This document shows positions 35,600-48,593 of a DNA stretch of 64,000 nt, piece by piece. Every line of letters starts with the position of its first letter. Position 1 is the stretch's first letter. Below the pieces are notes generated by a model. It was not told the origin of the DNA. It worked only from the letters and a program-made list of their open reading frames with translations, and did not search any database. Both the position numbers and the translations under genes were made by a program. Source of the stretch: Myxococcus terminator_A (GTDB lineage Bacteria; Myxococcota; Myxococcia; Myxococcales; Myxococcaceae); assembly GCA_049194865.1 (NCBI GenBank), contig JBLZWL010000071.1, positions 248,001 through 312,000 on the forward strand, given 5' to 3'.

Positions 35600-36217
35600 A
35601 TGCCAGACATGAAGCAGCAGTCGGACGCGCTCGAGCCTCACCTCGCGCGCGAATTGGAGGAGCGCGTTTCGTTGGCGACGCGCGAAGACACCGCGCGAGG
35701 ACTGTTTTTCAATGGCGTGCTTGGCGCGGTGAGGGTGCTTGGTGGCGACGTCGCGGTACAGCGGTGCCTCGTCGTCGCGGGCGAAAAGAAGTACATCGAC
35801 TTCTTCAACTACCCGGTGGCGGCGTTCCTGCGGTTGTCCTTCACGGCGGCGCAGGTGATGGGGCCGCAGCTGGGTGGGTTCGACCCGGCGCTGCGGAGGA
35901 TGGGAGTGCAGGCGACGTCGGACTTCCTGTCCTCGGCGGCGGGCAAGACGTTGTTGCTGCTGGCGGGAAACAGCCCGAAGCGGATGCTGGGCAACCTGCA
36001 CTCGGGTTACCGGGCGGCGGTGAGCTACGGTGAGCGCGGCGTGAAGTGGACGAGTGACACGAGTGGCGTCTTCACGATGAAGCGCGACTTCATGACGCCG
36101 GCCTATCACGAGGGTGTGCTCCAGGCCGTCATCGAGGCGATGGGTGGCACGCAGGTGCACGTGAGCGGCAAGAAGACAGGGGCGCTCGACGCCGAGTACA
36201 CGCTGTCCTGGCAGTAG
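35600..36217 (+). CDS. DUF2378 (TIGR02265-like) myxobacterial family protein
   Basis: 205 residues, soluble, no signal peptide. The sequence (ATREDTARGLFFNGVLGAV near the N-terminus, YPVAAFLRL, then FLSSAAGKTLLLLAGNSPKRML and YHEGVLQAVIEAMG) matches my recollection of the paralogous DUF2378 family expanded in Myxococcus. The biochemical role of the family is not known to me. It is 39 bp downstream of the FabH-like gene on the same strand, so probably co-transcribed, which may link it to acyl-group sensing or metabolism. ATG 35600 is preferred over a TTG at 35597. Confidence 0.8.
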   Translation: MPDMKQQSDALEPHLARELEERVSLATREDTARGLFFNGVLGAVRVLGGDVAVQRCLVVAGEKKYIDFFNYPVAAFLRLSFTAAQVMGPQLGGFDPALRRMGVQATSDFLSSAAGKTLLLLAGNSPKRMLGNLHSGYRAAVSYGERGVKWTSDTSGVFTMKRDFMTPAYHEGVLQAVIEAMGGTQVHVSGKKTGALDAEYTLSWQ

Positions 36218-36381
36218 CAGTGGCCTTCAGGCGCGCGCGGTACGGAGGGGCCGTGCGCGCCCGGGGCCTCAAAGGTCTCTGTTTTCTCGCAGCGGAGGTC
36301 AGCCGGAGCGCCGGGCCCGTCGGCACGAGAGGTCGGATTGCGCGCGCGGGGCTCCGGACTCTCGAACCAAGGGAGCAGCCT

Positions 36382-36960
36382 ATGTCGCGGTGGCACGGTG
36401 GTGCGGTGGTGCTGGGTGCGTGGGTGATGCTGGCGGGAGCGTCCGAGGCGCGCGCGGAGGAGGAGGTCTATCAATTCCGCACGCAGGAGGACCCGACGAA
36501 GCCCCCGGACGCGGCGGTGTGCGCGGCGGCGCCGTTCGAGACGACGGTGAAGTTGGGCGCGAGCATCTACGTGCCGAAGAGCCGCGAGCGCGACGGCAAG
36601 TGGGTGAGCCGGGGTGAGAAGAGCGTGGGGACGGCGACGGCGTGCCTGCGAATCACGGACACCCGTTTTCCGGCGGGGCAGCAAATCCCGGCGCACATGC
36701 GCTTCAACCTGCCGGAGGGGAGCTTCACGGCCTCCGGGACGTGCACGTTGGTGAGCAACGACGTACCGGTAGCGGGGCTCGTGCTGGCGGGGTGTGCCCT
36801 GAAGCTGGTGGAGCTGCCGAGCGGCTACGCGGGCGGCACGGTATCGAGCACCAGTGTGTTCAACCCGGGGAAGCTGCCCGGCTATGCGACGGGCTCCAAC
36901 TACACGCTCTACGTGTACCGGGCCGAGGCCCCGAAGTCCGCCGGAGCCAAGGCGCCGTGA
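36382..36960 (+). CDS. Small secreted protein of unknown function
   Basis: 192 residues. The ATG at 36382 has a GGGAG ribosome site and starts a Sec signal peptide (hydrophobic core VVLGAWVMLAGA, likely cleavage after SEARA). The mature part is beta-rich with four Cys (VCAAAPFE, ACLRI, GTCTLV, AGCALK), suggesting two disulfides, and ends in a YTLYVYRAE strand. No enzyme motif is visible. A frame open from 36220 lacks start-site support. It follows the DUF2378 gene at a distance of 164 bp. Confidence 0.78.
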   Translation: MSRWHGGAVVLGAWVMLAGASEARAEEEVYQFRTQEDPTKPPDAAVCAAAPFETTVKLGASIYVPKSRERDGKWVSRGEKSVGTATACLRITDTRFPAGQQIPAHMRFNLPEGSFTASGTCTLVSNDVPVAGLVLAGCALKLVELPSGYAGGTVSSTSVFNPGKLPGYATGSNYTLYVYRAEAPKSAGAKAP

Positions 36961-37097
36961 CTCCCTGAGTGGCCCCGCGGTTCGAGCCCATGCGGACCGA
37001 GGGGGCTCTCCTCGTCGTCGCGACCAGGAGGGGCGAGGAGGAAACGCAGGCCAGGTCGCGTGGCCGAGCCCATGAAGGGCGAGGGCTCGCCCCAGGG

Positions 37098-37784
37098 TCA
37101 CAGTCGAACGGGCGTGTACCAGGGAGCTCGACGGGGCGTCGCGGCGACGCGAGCCGGGTCGGGAGTCCGAGGGACGCTGGTGTAGCGGAGGCGATATCCG
37201 CGCGGCAGCGTCTTCCAGTACGTCACGTTCCAGGGAGCCAGCTCCTCCCCGAGCTTGGACTCAGGGACGGGGCGGTTGCCATCGCCGAGCTCCTCGTGGA
37301 AGCGAAACTCCGCCTCGGCGATGTCGAGGCTCAGGGCCTCGATGACCCAAGACTCCGGGGCCTCGTTGGCGCTGGGCTCTTCGCCGGCGTTGACGTAGCG
37401 GCTCCAGTCGGGCTGGGCCTGGGCCTCCCAGTGCGCGCCGCCCGAGGGCGTGAGCTCGTAGACGTGGAAGGCGCGAGGGCGTGGCCGGAGGAGCGCCTTG
37501 GAAATCGCGTCGGGGGTGAAGAGCTCCTCCATGCCGTCCGGGTGCTCGTGGACGATGATGAGGTCTCGCTCGGCGAGGCCGGCCAGGCGCTCGCACAGCT
37601 CCTCGTGGGAGAAGCGAGGGTCATCGCGCATGTTGAGTGCGGCCGCGGGGGCTGACGACGCGAGCAGGTGGAGGGGCGTCGGCAACTCCAGGGCGGCCTC
37701 CAGGAGCCAGAGGTCCAGCACGTCCAAGGGCGAGTTCTCGGGGGGCATGTCCGGAGGATAGGGCATCCGGGGGCGTCCGGGCAT
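37098..37784 (-). CDS. Uncharacterised protein, possibly winged-helix at the N-terminus
   Basis: 228 residues from the first ATG; ATGs at 37766 and 37748 are alternatives and none has a good ribosome site. It has no signal peptide. The first 100 residues (LDLWLLEAALELPTPLHLLA then FSHEELCERLAGLAERDLI and YELTPSGGAHWEAQ) read like a winged-helix with a PaaR/MarR-like wing. The rest is acidic and Trp/Tyr-rich, ending YWKTLPRGYRLRYTSVP. It lies divergent from a MarR gene with only 72 bp between them, so it shares the MarR operator region. Confidence 0.7.
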   Translation of the reverse strand: MPGRPRMPYPPDMPPENSPLDVLDLWLLEAALELPTPLHLLASSAPAAALNMRDDPRFSHEELCERLAGLAERDLIIVHEHPDGMEELFTPDAISKALLRPRPRAFHVYELTPSGGAHWEAQAQPDWSRYVNAGEEPSANEAPESWVIEALSLDIAEAEFRFHEELGDGNRPVPESKLGEELAPWNVTYWKTLPRGYRLRYTSVPRTPDPARVAATPRRAPWYTPVRL

Positions 37785-37814
37785 TCGGGTCGACTGGAGG
37801 ACGATTCATTCCAT

Positions 37815-37831
37815 TTTCGGAATTTCCGAAA
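37815..37831. promoter_or_regulatory. MarR operator palindrome TTTCGGAA-T-TTCCGAAA
   Basis: A perfect 8-bp inverted repeat with a single central base, 26 bp before the MarR start codon and 31 bp from the divergent gene's first ATG. It is an AT-rich island in GC-rich DNA. The 17-bp symmetric form is typical of MarR-family operators, suggesting autorepression and possible control of the divergent gene. Confidence 0.7.
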
Positions 37832-37856
37832 GCGGAGCGGTTGTTATGGTGTTGCC

Positions 37857-38324
37857 ATGAAGCGGCTCCAATTCGTCCTGGAAGTGCACCGGGCCACCCA
37901 CCGCATCGGCCTGTTCCTGGAGGCCGTCGAGCCTCCGCTGGGGCTCTCGCAAGGGGAGGCGCACCTGTTGGCCTACCTGTTGGAAGCGGGGGACACCTCG
38001 CTGAGCGAGCTGCACCAGGCCTTCGCGCACAAGCGCTCCACGCTGACCAGCTACATGGACCGGCTGGAGGCGAAGCGGCTGGTGAAGCGGGAGTCGAGGC
38101 CCGAGGACCGGCGCTCGTTCCAGGTGTTGTTGACGGGGCCGGGCCGGGCGTTGGCCACCCGGGTCCACCGTCGCCTGGAGGTCTTGGAGGCCGCGGTGCT
38201 GGAGCGGCTCGGGGACGAGGACGTGGAGGGCCTCACGACGGGGCTCGAGGCCCTCGCCGAGGTGGACCGGGAGGTCCGCCCCGCGCGCAAGCCGAGGGCG
38301 AAAAAGAAGGTCACCAGGTCATGA
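37857..38324 (+). CDS. MarR-family transcription regulator
   Basis: 155 residues, the usual MarR length. The winged helix-turn-helix is clear: LGLSQGEAHLLAYLLEAGDTSLSELHQAF, the recognition helix HKRSTLTSYMDRLEAKRLVKRE, then the wing RPEDRRSFQVLLT. N- and C-terminal helices form the dimer interface. The tail is Lys/Arg-rich. It overlaps the next gene by four bases (ATGA), so both form an operon. A perfect palindrome 26 bp upstream is the likely operator; ligand unknown. Confidence 0.93.
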   Translation: MKRLQFVLEVHRATHRIGLFLEAVEPPLGLSQGEAHLLAYLLEAGDTSLSELHQAFAHKRSTLTSYMDRLEAKRLVKRESRPEDRRSFQVLLTGPGRALATRVHRRLEVLEAAVLERLGDEDVEGLTTGLEALAEVDREVRPARKPRAKKKVTRS

Positions 38325-38773
38325 GCGGACAACGAGAGGCCATGCGAGAGGAACGAGACACCGGAGGAGACGCGGACTTCCTCGTGGCGGTGGAAGCGGC
38401 CACCTATCCGGGAGAGCGCTTCCGTCACCGGGAGCACTTGCGGCTGGCCTGGCTGTGCCTGCGAGCGGAGGGCTTCGAGGCGGGGCTGGCGCGTCTGCGC
38501 GAGCTCATCCGGGGCTACGCCACGGCGCTCGGGGCGACGGGCAAGTACCACGAGACGATGACGCGGGGCTGGGCGGAGCTCGTCCAGGGGGCGATGGACG
38601 CGGCACCCGGGAGTGCGTCCCTGGATGCCTTGTTGGAGGCGAGCCCCGAGCTGACCGACGCGAGGCTGTTGGCGAGCCACTACCAGAAGGCGACCCTGGA
38701 CTCGGCCGAGGCGCGCGCGGGCTGGGTGGAGCCGGACCTGAAGCCGCTGAGACAGGGGAGCGCGGCCCGGTAG
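38321..38773 (+). CDS. Uncharacterised protein co-transcribed with the MarR gene
   Basis: 150 residues, soluble. The body (FRHREHLRLAWLCLRAEGFEAGLARLRELIRGY then KYHETMTRGWAELV) is all-helical and carries conserved-looking His residues (RHREHLR, YHET). I know similar short proteins as hypothetical proteins in many bacteria but not their function. The ATGA overlap with the MarR gene shows tight co-expression, so it is probably the regulator's principal target or a co-sensor. Confidence 0.75.
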   Translation: MSGQREAMREERDTGGDADFLVAVEAATYPGERFRHREHLRLAWLCLRAEGFEAGLARLRELIRGYATALGATGKYHETMTRGWAELVQGAMDAAPGSASLDALLEASPELTDARLLASHYQKATLDSAEARAGWVEPDLKPLRQGSAAR

Positions 38774-38779
38774 CGGGAG

Positions 38780-39262
38780 TCAGGGGCCGGTGAGGTTGTG
38801 GTCCCTCATGTACTTGTCCAGGGTGCGGCGGGCCTGGGAGCGGACCTTGTTCTTGAGGAAGGGCGTCCAGCCGAGGACGAGTCCGGCGGGGCCCAGGGCC
38901 TGTCGCGACCAGGTCCAGAAGTCGAAGCTGTCCTGGTGGCGGACAATCTTCCCGTCGCGGAACTCGAACTCCGCGTCGATGCGGTTGAGGACCTTCCGGC
39001 CAGTGGTGGCGAAGGTGTAGTGGGCATCCCAGTGGGCGCGGCCGGTGCGGTCATCGGCCTGGACGTCCCGGAAGGTGACCTCCAGGTCCTTGCCTCGCTC
39101 GACGAGCATGCTCCACATGGCGGTGGTTCCCCCGTGGCGCAGGCCGAGGAAGACCGCGTCGGAGAACTCCACCTCCGGGTGGTAGCAGGCGTTCATGGCC
39201 TTCGCGTCGCGACGCTGGAACGCCGAGTAGAAGTCGGTGATGAGCTGGGAGTGCGGGTGCAT
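38780..39262 (-). CDS. NTF2/SnoaL-like protein
   Basis: 160 residues with the cone-shaped NTF2-like fold pattern: an N-terminal helix FYSAFQRRDAKAMNACYHPEVEFSD, then strands VTFRDVQADDRTGRAHWDAHYTF and IDAEFEFRDGKIVRHQDSFDFWTW. This is the polyketide-cyclase-like SnoaL pattern with a conserved D/H-rich pocket. The C-terminal extension has a helix with charged residues. It is convergent with the MarR-linked gene, 6 bp apart. The substrate is unknown; such proteins act as isomerases, cyclases or ligand binders. Confidence 0.87.
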   Translation of the reverse strand: MHPHSQLITDFYSAFQRRDAKAMNACYHPEVEFSDAVFLGLRHGGTTAMWSMLVERGKDLEVTFRDVQADDRTGRAHWDAHYTFATTGRKVLNRIDAEFEFRDGKIVRHQDSFDFWTWSRQALGPAGLVLGWTPFLKNKVRSQARRTLDKYMRDHNLTGP

Positions 39263-39369
39263 GCCGGAGGTCTACCAGACCTGTGCTCGGCGATGCTGGG
39301 GCTTCACGAGCCCCACCCAGGGCCTTCCGGCGTGGCACCGGGAGGGGGGCCCATGGCAAATTGTGCCCC

Positions 39370-39879
39370 ATGACTCGCGACATCGTCATCTGGCCGCACA
39401 AGGTCCTCACCTCGCCCACGAAGCCCGTGACGGACTTCGGTCCCTCGCTCCAGAAGCTCCTGGAGGAGATGGCCGAATCCATGAAGGAAGCCGAAGGCAT
39501 CGGCATCGCCGCCAATCAGGTGGGCGAGTCGCTGCGCGTGGCCCTGGTGGGGCGCGAGGACGGAACGTCCTTCGAAATCGTCAACCCACAAATCCTGGAG
39601 AAGAAGGAGAAGGTGACGTTGGAGGAGGGCTGCCTCTCTGTCCCGCGCGAGTGGGAGAAGTGTCCCCGCTTCCACCGGGTCAAGGTCCGCTACCAGGACA
39701 GGACGGGGGAGTGGCATGAGGTGGAGGCGGAGGGGCGGCTGGCCCACGTCCTCCAGCACGAAATCGACCACCTGGATGGCCACGTCTTCGTGGACCACAT
39801 CTCCGGGCTGAAGCGCACGCTCATCCTGGACAAGATGAAGAAGCTCCAGAAGATGAAGGCTCGGCAGAAGGAGAGCTGA
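39370..39879 (+). CDS. def: Peptide deformylase
   Basis: 169 residues. All three signature motifs are present: GIGIAANQ at 43-50, EGCLS at 86-90 and QHEIDH at 129-134. The iron/zinc ligands are Cys88, His130 and His134, with catalytic Glu131. It removes the formyl group from nascent protein N-termini. The start at 39370 was chosen by family similarity (MTRDIVIWPHKVLTSPTKPV). A 20-residue Lys-rich C-terminal helix extends the minimal domain. It is not next to fmt, its usual partner, so it could be a second copy. Confidence 0.95.
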   Translation: MTRDIVIWPHKVLTSPTKPVTDFGPSLQKLLEEMAESMKEAEGIGIAANQVGESLRVALVGREDGTSFEIVNPQILEKKEKVTLEEGCLSVPREWEKCPRFHRVKVRYQDRTGEWHEVEAEGRLAHVLQHEIDHLDGHVFVDHISGLKRTLILDKMKKLQKMKARQKES

Positions 39880-39900
39880 GCGGCCCGGAAGGGAGGGCAC

Positions 39901-40602
39901 GTGGCGCCTGGCACCATCCCCGAGCGGGTGACGGCCTTCCGCGAGAGGTACCGCGGTGAGCACGTCGGTCCCCGCTACTCTGGCCGGGCGCACTTCGCCT
40001 TCACGAGCCTGGGCTCGTTGGCGGTCATTGTCCTGGCGCTCTCTCGAGTGGAGGCGGTGCGTCCCTGGGAGTGGCTGACCGTCCCCGGCGTCTTCCTGCT
40101 GGGGAACTTGGTGGAGTTCCTGGGGCACCGGGGGCCCATGCACCATCGGAGGCGGGGCCTGGGGCTGCTCTTCCAGCGGCACACCGAGCAGCACCACCGC
40201 TTCTTCACCCATGATGCCCTGGCCTACGAGTCATCCCGGGACGTGAAGATGGTGCTCTTCCCGCCGGTGTTGCTCCTTTTCTTCCTGGGAGCTGTCACCG
40301 CGCCGCTGGGAGTCCTCACCTTCTTGGTGGCGACGAGGAACGTGGGCTGGCTCTTCGTGGCGTCGGCGGTGGGCTACTACCTCTCTTACGAGTGGCTCCA
40401 CTTCTGCCACCACCTGCCGCCCGAGCACCGGCTGGCCCGACTCCGGCCGCTGGTCTGGCTCCGGAGACACCACCAGGCGCATCACGACCCGTCAAAGATG
40501 GGGCGCTGGAACTTCAACATCACCGTTCCGCTCTCGGACTGGTTGTTCGGGACGCTGGCCTCGCCCCCAACGTCGGAGGGCGGGCGGAGGGCCGACCCAT
40601 GA
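39901..40602 (+). CDS. Sterol-desaturase/fatty-acid-hydroxylase-like membrane protein
   Basis: 233 residues with about four membrane helices (near 38-55, 65-80, 117-135, 140-160). The histidine clusters of the FA-hydroxylase superfamily are all present: HRGPMHH, HTEQHH, HFCHH and HHQAHH. These bind a di-iron centre that hydroxylates or desaturates lipid chains. It begins with GTG at 39901 (GGAGGG upstream), 21 bp after def. The exact substrate cannot be told; carotenoid or fatty-acid hydroxylation are both possible. Confidence 0.88.
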   Translation: MAPGTIPERVTAFRERYRGEHVGPRYSGRAHFAFTSLGSLAVIVLALSRVEAVRPWEWLTVPGVFLLGNLVEFLGHRGPMHHRRRGLGLLFQRHTEQHHRFFTHDALAYESSRDVKMVLFPPVLLLFFLGAVTAPLGVLTFLVATRNVGWLFVASAVGYYLSYEWLHFCHHLPPEHRLARLRPLVWLRRHHQAHHDPSKMGRWNFNITVPLSDWLFGTLASPPTSEGGRRADP

Positions 40603-40791
40603 AGCCGAGGAAGCCTTCCTGGGACGTCGGGGGTTCTCGAGATGGGGCTCGGTGGATAAATCCCACGGACCGATCATCCGGTATTTGACGGACGAGAGGT
40701 GACGAGGTACTAACTGGACCCCTGCTCGACGCCTTGGTGCCCCGGCACCTGACGGCGAACGGACGGGGGAAGTAAAGGTCGACGAAGGTTG

Positions 40792-40819
40792 TTGACCTGG
40801 GACGCGGCGGTGATAGAAG
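40792..40819 (+). promoter_or_regulatory. rrn copy 1 promoter P1
   Basis: TTGACC, 16-bp spacer, TAGAAG. It is the first of three similar promoters stacked before the 16S gene of copy 1, about 490 bp upstream of the mature 5' end. Downstream DNA keeps the GCCGCGCCC discriminator-like GC block. Confidence 0.6.
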
Positions 40820-40899
40820 CCGCGCCCCCTGGCCGAAACGGTGATCGCGGTAACCCACCGGGGCGGACGCAGGAAAAAAGACGGAGCCAACCAAATAGG

Positions 40900-40927
40900 T
40901 TGATCCGGGGCGCGGTGGTGATAGAAG
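40900..40927 (+). promoter_or_regulatory. rrn copy 1 promoter P2
   Basis: TTGATC, 16-bp spacer, TAGAAG, then the GC-rich block that begins the sequence shared with rrn copy 2 (from 40931). The -35 is weaker than in P1 and P3. Confidence 0.55.
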
Positions 40928-41013
40928 CCGCCCTCCCGAAAGAGACAGCGGAAGCCACTGGGCGGCGCTGGGGACTTCGGGAAGCAGCAGAGAAGAAAAG
41001 CGAAACTGGGTGG

Positions 41014-41043
41014 TTGACAGGGGACGCGAAGAGGAAATAGAAG
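41014..41043 (+). promoter_or_regulatory. rrn copy 1 promoter P3
   Basis: TTGACA, 18-bp spacer, TAGAAG. It is within the part duplicated between the operons and is the closest to the 16S gene (about 260 bp). A boxA-like GTCTTTGAAAACC follows at 41121-41133, consistent with antitermination. Confidence 0.6.
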
Positions 41044-41304
41044 GGGCGCCCCGCTGACGCCGAAAAGAAGTAGAAGGCGGCGGCAGGGTAGCAGGAAGTC
41101 GCGGTTGAAACAAGCGGCTCGGTCTTTGAAAACCAAATAGCAAGCCCAAGAAGAAGAGAAGGATTGCGGAAACCGCAGTCAATCTTTGAGAAGGCACCAG
41201 CAAGGGAGCGCTGAGAAGCGCATACCAGCAGTGCCTGCAGTGAATCAGCGAGCCAAGGTTCCTTAGCCGGACACTTGGTGAACGCCGGTTCAACCTTCAA
41301 ATTA

Positions 41305-42851
<1,547 letters not shown>

Positions 42852-43063
42852 CCGGGCACCAGGCAGACACTTCGGTGTCAGCAGGTGGTGCCAGCGACTT
42901 TCGAGTCGCGTCAGGTCGACCAGGTCAACGTTTCCGAGTCCAATCCGACTCTCTCTACTTCGGGCTTGCTGTTTGGTTTTGAAGGACTGAGTGCGCGAGA
43001 AGTCGCGGCACCAGCTCTTTGAGAATGAAGGACGCTGTAGGTAGAATCGACGCGGTAGCTCCT

Positions 43064-43140
43064 GGGCCTATAGCTCAGCTGGCTAGAGCGCGCGCCTGAT
43101 AAGCGCGAGGTCGGTGGTTCAAGTCCACCTAGGCCCACCA
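43064..43140 (+). tRNA. tRNA-Ile (GAT)
   Basis: 77 nt in the 16S-23S spacer, folding as a cloverleaf with acceptor GGGCCTA pairing TAGGCCC, anticodon GAT at 43098-43100, T loop GTTCAAGTC and encoded CCA end. The 220 bp between 16S and this gene carry processing stems and no ORF of note. Confidence 0.97.
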
Positions 43141-43200
43141 TTTCCGCAGGCGAGAGCCTGGGCAACGGTGACGCACCCAGCTAAATTGGCCCGGACACAC

Positions 43201-43273
43201 GGGGCTGTAGCTCAGTTGGGAGAGCGCCAGCTTTGCAAGCTGGATGTCGTCGGTTCGATTCCGATCAGCTCCA
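43201..43273 (+). tRNA. tRNA-Ala (TGC)
   Basis: 73 nt. Acceptor GGGGCTG pairs CAGCTCC with discriminator A; D arm GTAGCTCAGTTGGGAGAGC; anticodon TGC at 43234-43236; T loop GTTCGATTC. CCA is not encoded (the genome reads CAA after the discriminator), unlike tRNA-Ile. It lies 60 bp after tRNA-Ile, the standard bacterial spacer pair. Confidence 0.97.
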
Positions 43274-43525
43274 CAAGTTTTCCCGAAGTCAGGGAAGCGT
43301 TCTTTGACAAGTGCATACGAAGGGTAAGTTGCAATTTCTGCTGAGTAACAAGTTCTCGCAGAAAGCACTGCCTGAAACCAACGCCGTGAGGCGAGGTGAC
43401 GGGGCAGTGTTTCTACAAGCGTAGAGTGATTTTTTCCGGGCCTGCTGCGAAGAGCAGGGGTCTGGGCCTTGGTTTCGAGTTTCGACAATCCGCCGGGAGG
43501 CGGGCGTTAGACAAGAGATTAGGGC

Positions 43526-46489
<2,964 letters not shown>

Positions 46490-46648
46490 CCCCTATCTCT
46501 TGCATGCCCCCTCAAGGGGAGTAAGGGACTCGGGGCCAAGGCCGAGACTGAATGCACTATGCATTCACCCGGACGAAACACTTAGCGCACAGCGAGACTT
46601 GTACTCGCAGACTATTGCAACTTACCCTTTGTATGCACTTACAGCTTT

Positions 46649-46765
<117 letters not shown>

Positions 46766-46777
46766 TCTTTTTGAGAG

Positions 46778-46818
46778 AAGCCCTCGTCGCCTCGTGCGAC
46801 GGGGGCTTTTCGCTTTTC
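46778..46818 (+). terminator. rrn copy 1 terminator
   Basis: AAGCCCTCGTCGC pairs GCGACGGGGGCTT around a CTCGT loop, followed by TTTCGCTTTT. A strong intrinsic terminator directly after 5S. Confidence 0.85.
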
Positions 46819-46922
46819 CGCGTCCTCGCGTCCCAGGCTCCGCCGGGCACCGGCGTGACGGCCTTGGGCCGCCGGCGGGCTGGAGGCCAACGGCGCCTCG
46901 TGGCCCGCGGGCGGGCCCGTTT

Positions 46923-47030
46923 TCAGGGCACCCGCAGCACCACCTTGCCCACCGTCGCGCGCGACTCCAGCCGCTGGTGCGCCCGCGTCGCCTCCCCCAG
47001 CTCCACCACCAGGCCCAACTTCACACGCAA
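46923..47030 (-). pseudogene. 3' scrap of a quinone-oxidoreductase-like (MDR) gene
   Basis: Minus-strand translation ends GEATRAHQRLESRATVGKVVLRVP-stop, the characteristic C-terminus of zinc-type/quinone oxidoreductases of the MDR superfamily. Only about 35 codons remain before similarity fades, next to the XRE pseudogene. The same 3' end follows rrn copy 2 at the right edge of the window, so this piece was probably carried along when the operon was copied. Confidence 0.65.
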
Positions 47031-47052
47031 TTGCCCCGCGTAAGCGTCTGGG

Positions 47053-47863
47053 TCAGCGCGGGTAGAACTGCTCGATGGTGATCTCCTCGGCCAGTGCGTG
47101 GAGGGGCGCACCAAAAGTCGTGACGGTGGTGAACCACTGGGTGGTCACTCCGTCGACCTCGAAAGTCAGCGGAATCAGAACGGCGCCACCGCCGCCAGGC
47201 ATTGCCGCAGGGAGCGCACGAGCTTCAGGAAAGTCGAGCACGCGCTTCAGCACCCGTGCGACCTCGGAGTGGGGGCCGCGCAGGCGTGCGTTTGTCCCGG
47301 AGCCGCTGGAGCAGAAAGCCCGCCACCTCGTTCCAATTCCCAATCGCCGCTCGGACGCGGCCGGGAGCGAAGACCAGGTCCATCAGGTTGATTCTCCCAA
47401 GTGCGTCTCGCTCCTGCCCCATCATCGTGAGTGCCCCGACGTTGGCATCGAGCACCGTGGACGCTGCGTCGAGTACGAGGGCAGGGTAGGGATCGTGCGC
47501 TCTGAGAATCATCGCCGCAGCCTGGCGGATTTCCTTCAACTCCGCACTGTTCCAATCACTCTCACCAAACTCAGGCGCGTAGCCCGCCGCGACGAGCAAG
47601 GCATTGCGTTCGCGGAGTCCTAGCATCAGCGCCCCTGCCAGTCGCGTGACCATGTCCTGGCTGGGAGCTGTCCGGCCCGATTCGATGAATGCCAGGTGCC
47701 GGGGGGAGACCTCGGCGTCGAGTGCGAGCACGAGCTGGCTCTTGCCTCGCAACGCACGCCAGTCTTTCAGCAGTGCGCCCAGCTCGCTGGGCGTCCCTGA
47801 AATGGTCTTCCGGTGTCCCTTGGCTGGCACCTCGTCGACATCGCGCATCACGGCCTCTTTCAT
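47053..47863 (-). pseudogene. Frameshifted XRE/MmyB-like transcription regulator
   Basis: The 5' part (frame from 47863) has a helix-turn-helix (LGALLKDWRALRGKSQLVLALDAEV then SPRHLAFIESGRTAPSQDMVTRLAGAL) and the MmyB-type ligand domain (PYPALVLDAASTVLDANVGALTMMG, NLMDLVFAPGRVRAAIGNWNEVAGFLLQRLR). The domain then continues in another frame (ARLRGPHSEVARVLKRVLDFPEARALPAA, FEVDGVTTQWFTTVTTFGAP, IEQFYPR-stop at 47053), so a one-base indel near 47280-47310 breaks it. An intact gene would be a heat-shock-like or signal-sensing repressor. It is divergent from the membrane-protein gene next door. Confidence 0.72.
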
Positions 47864-47970
47864 GGCTCTATTCGATTCACGCCGCCGGAGCACTTCCCTC
47901 CGAGGTCATTGCGGGGCGGCTGGGCAAACATCGAGTCTGCGGGGCTCTCCCGTCACCGGAAAGCTCCCTC

Positions 47971-48370
47971 ATGACCGACCGCCTCGTCTATCGCGCAGAT
48001 GCCATTGCCGCTATCACCATGGGTAGTGGCGCTTCTGTTTGTAGCCACGCCGCTCACCACGCTCGCAGGTTGGTCGTTGCCTCCTGCCTTCTTGTTCGGA
48101 GTGGGCGTGTTTCTGGTGCCATGGGCCGGCTTCAATGCGTGGGTCGCCGTCCAGCCGTCAGTCCCCATGTGGGCAGCGCTGGTGCACCTCTTGGTGGATG
48201 GCTCCTGGGTGATAGGGAGTGTGGCACTCCTGCTGGCTCATGGCTCCACGATGTCGCCCGTGGGCATCGTGCTCCTGCTTGGCCAGGCCCTGTCCGTACT
48301 TGGTGTCTTCGCGCTCAAGCTCGGGCCTGTCGTCCGCCCCATTTCGCTCGCAGATAGGACGAAGGAGTAG
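47971..48370 (+). pseudogene. Frameshifted four-helix membrane protein gene
   Basis: ATG at 47971 gives MTDRLVYRADAIAAITMG, then the reading must move by one base near 48020-48026 to continue as VALLFVATPLTTLAGWSLPPAFLFGVGVFLVPWAGF and so on to the stop at 48370. The shifted frame alone (47999-48370, 123 residues, four hydrophobic helices) could still be translated. The gene pairs divergently with the XRE gene, a frequent arrangement for this membrane-protein type. Both members being frameshifted suggests relaxed selection. Confidence 0.55.
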
Positions 48371-48593
48371 AGGCCGCGGCATTCCACTCAAGTGGAGATG
48401 ACTCGCCAGCGGTGCGCGCCACGGTGGGATGTCGCGTGAGAGGGCCCACGGCCGGGGTGAGGGTGCGCCAGGGCTCAGGTGGATGGGGCCCGCGGGAGTC
48501 CAGCTACCCGGCTCTCCCGCACTTCGTGTGGTTCCCCTCTGGGGAGTAGGCAGGCGCGCGGCAAGCTGCCAGCGGGACGAATAAACCCTGGGA
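48371..48593. other. Short spacer before the ISL3 remnant
   Basis: 223 bp without a supported gene; it probably includes the left end of the ISL3-type element, but I could not define a terminal repeat. Confidence 0.3.
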
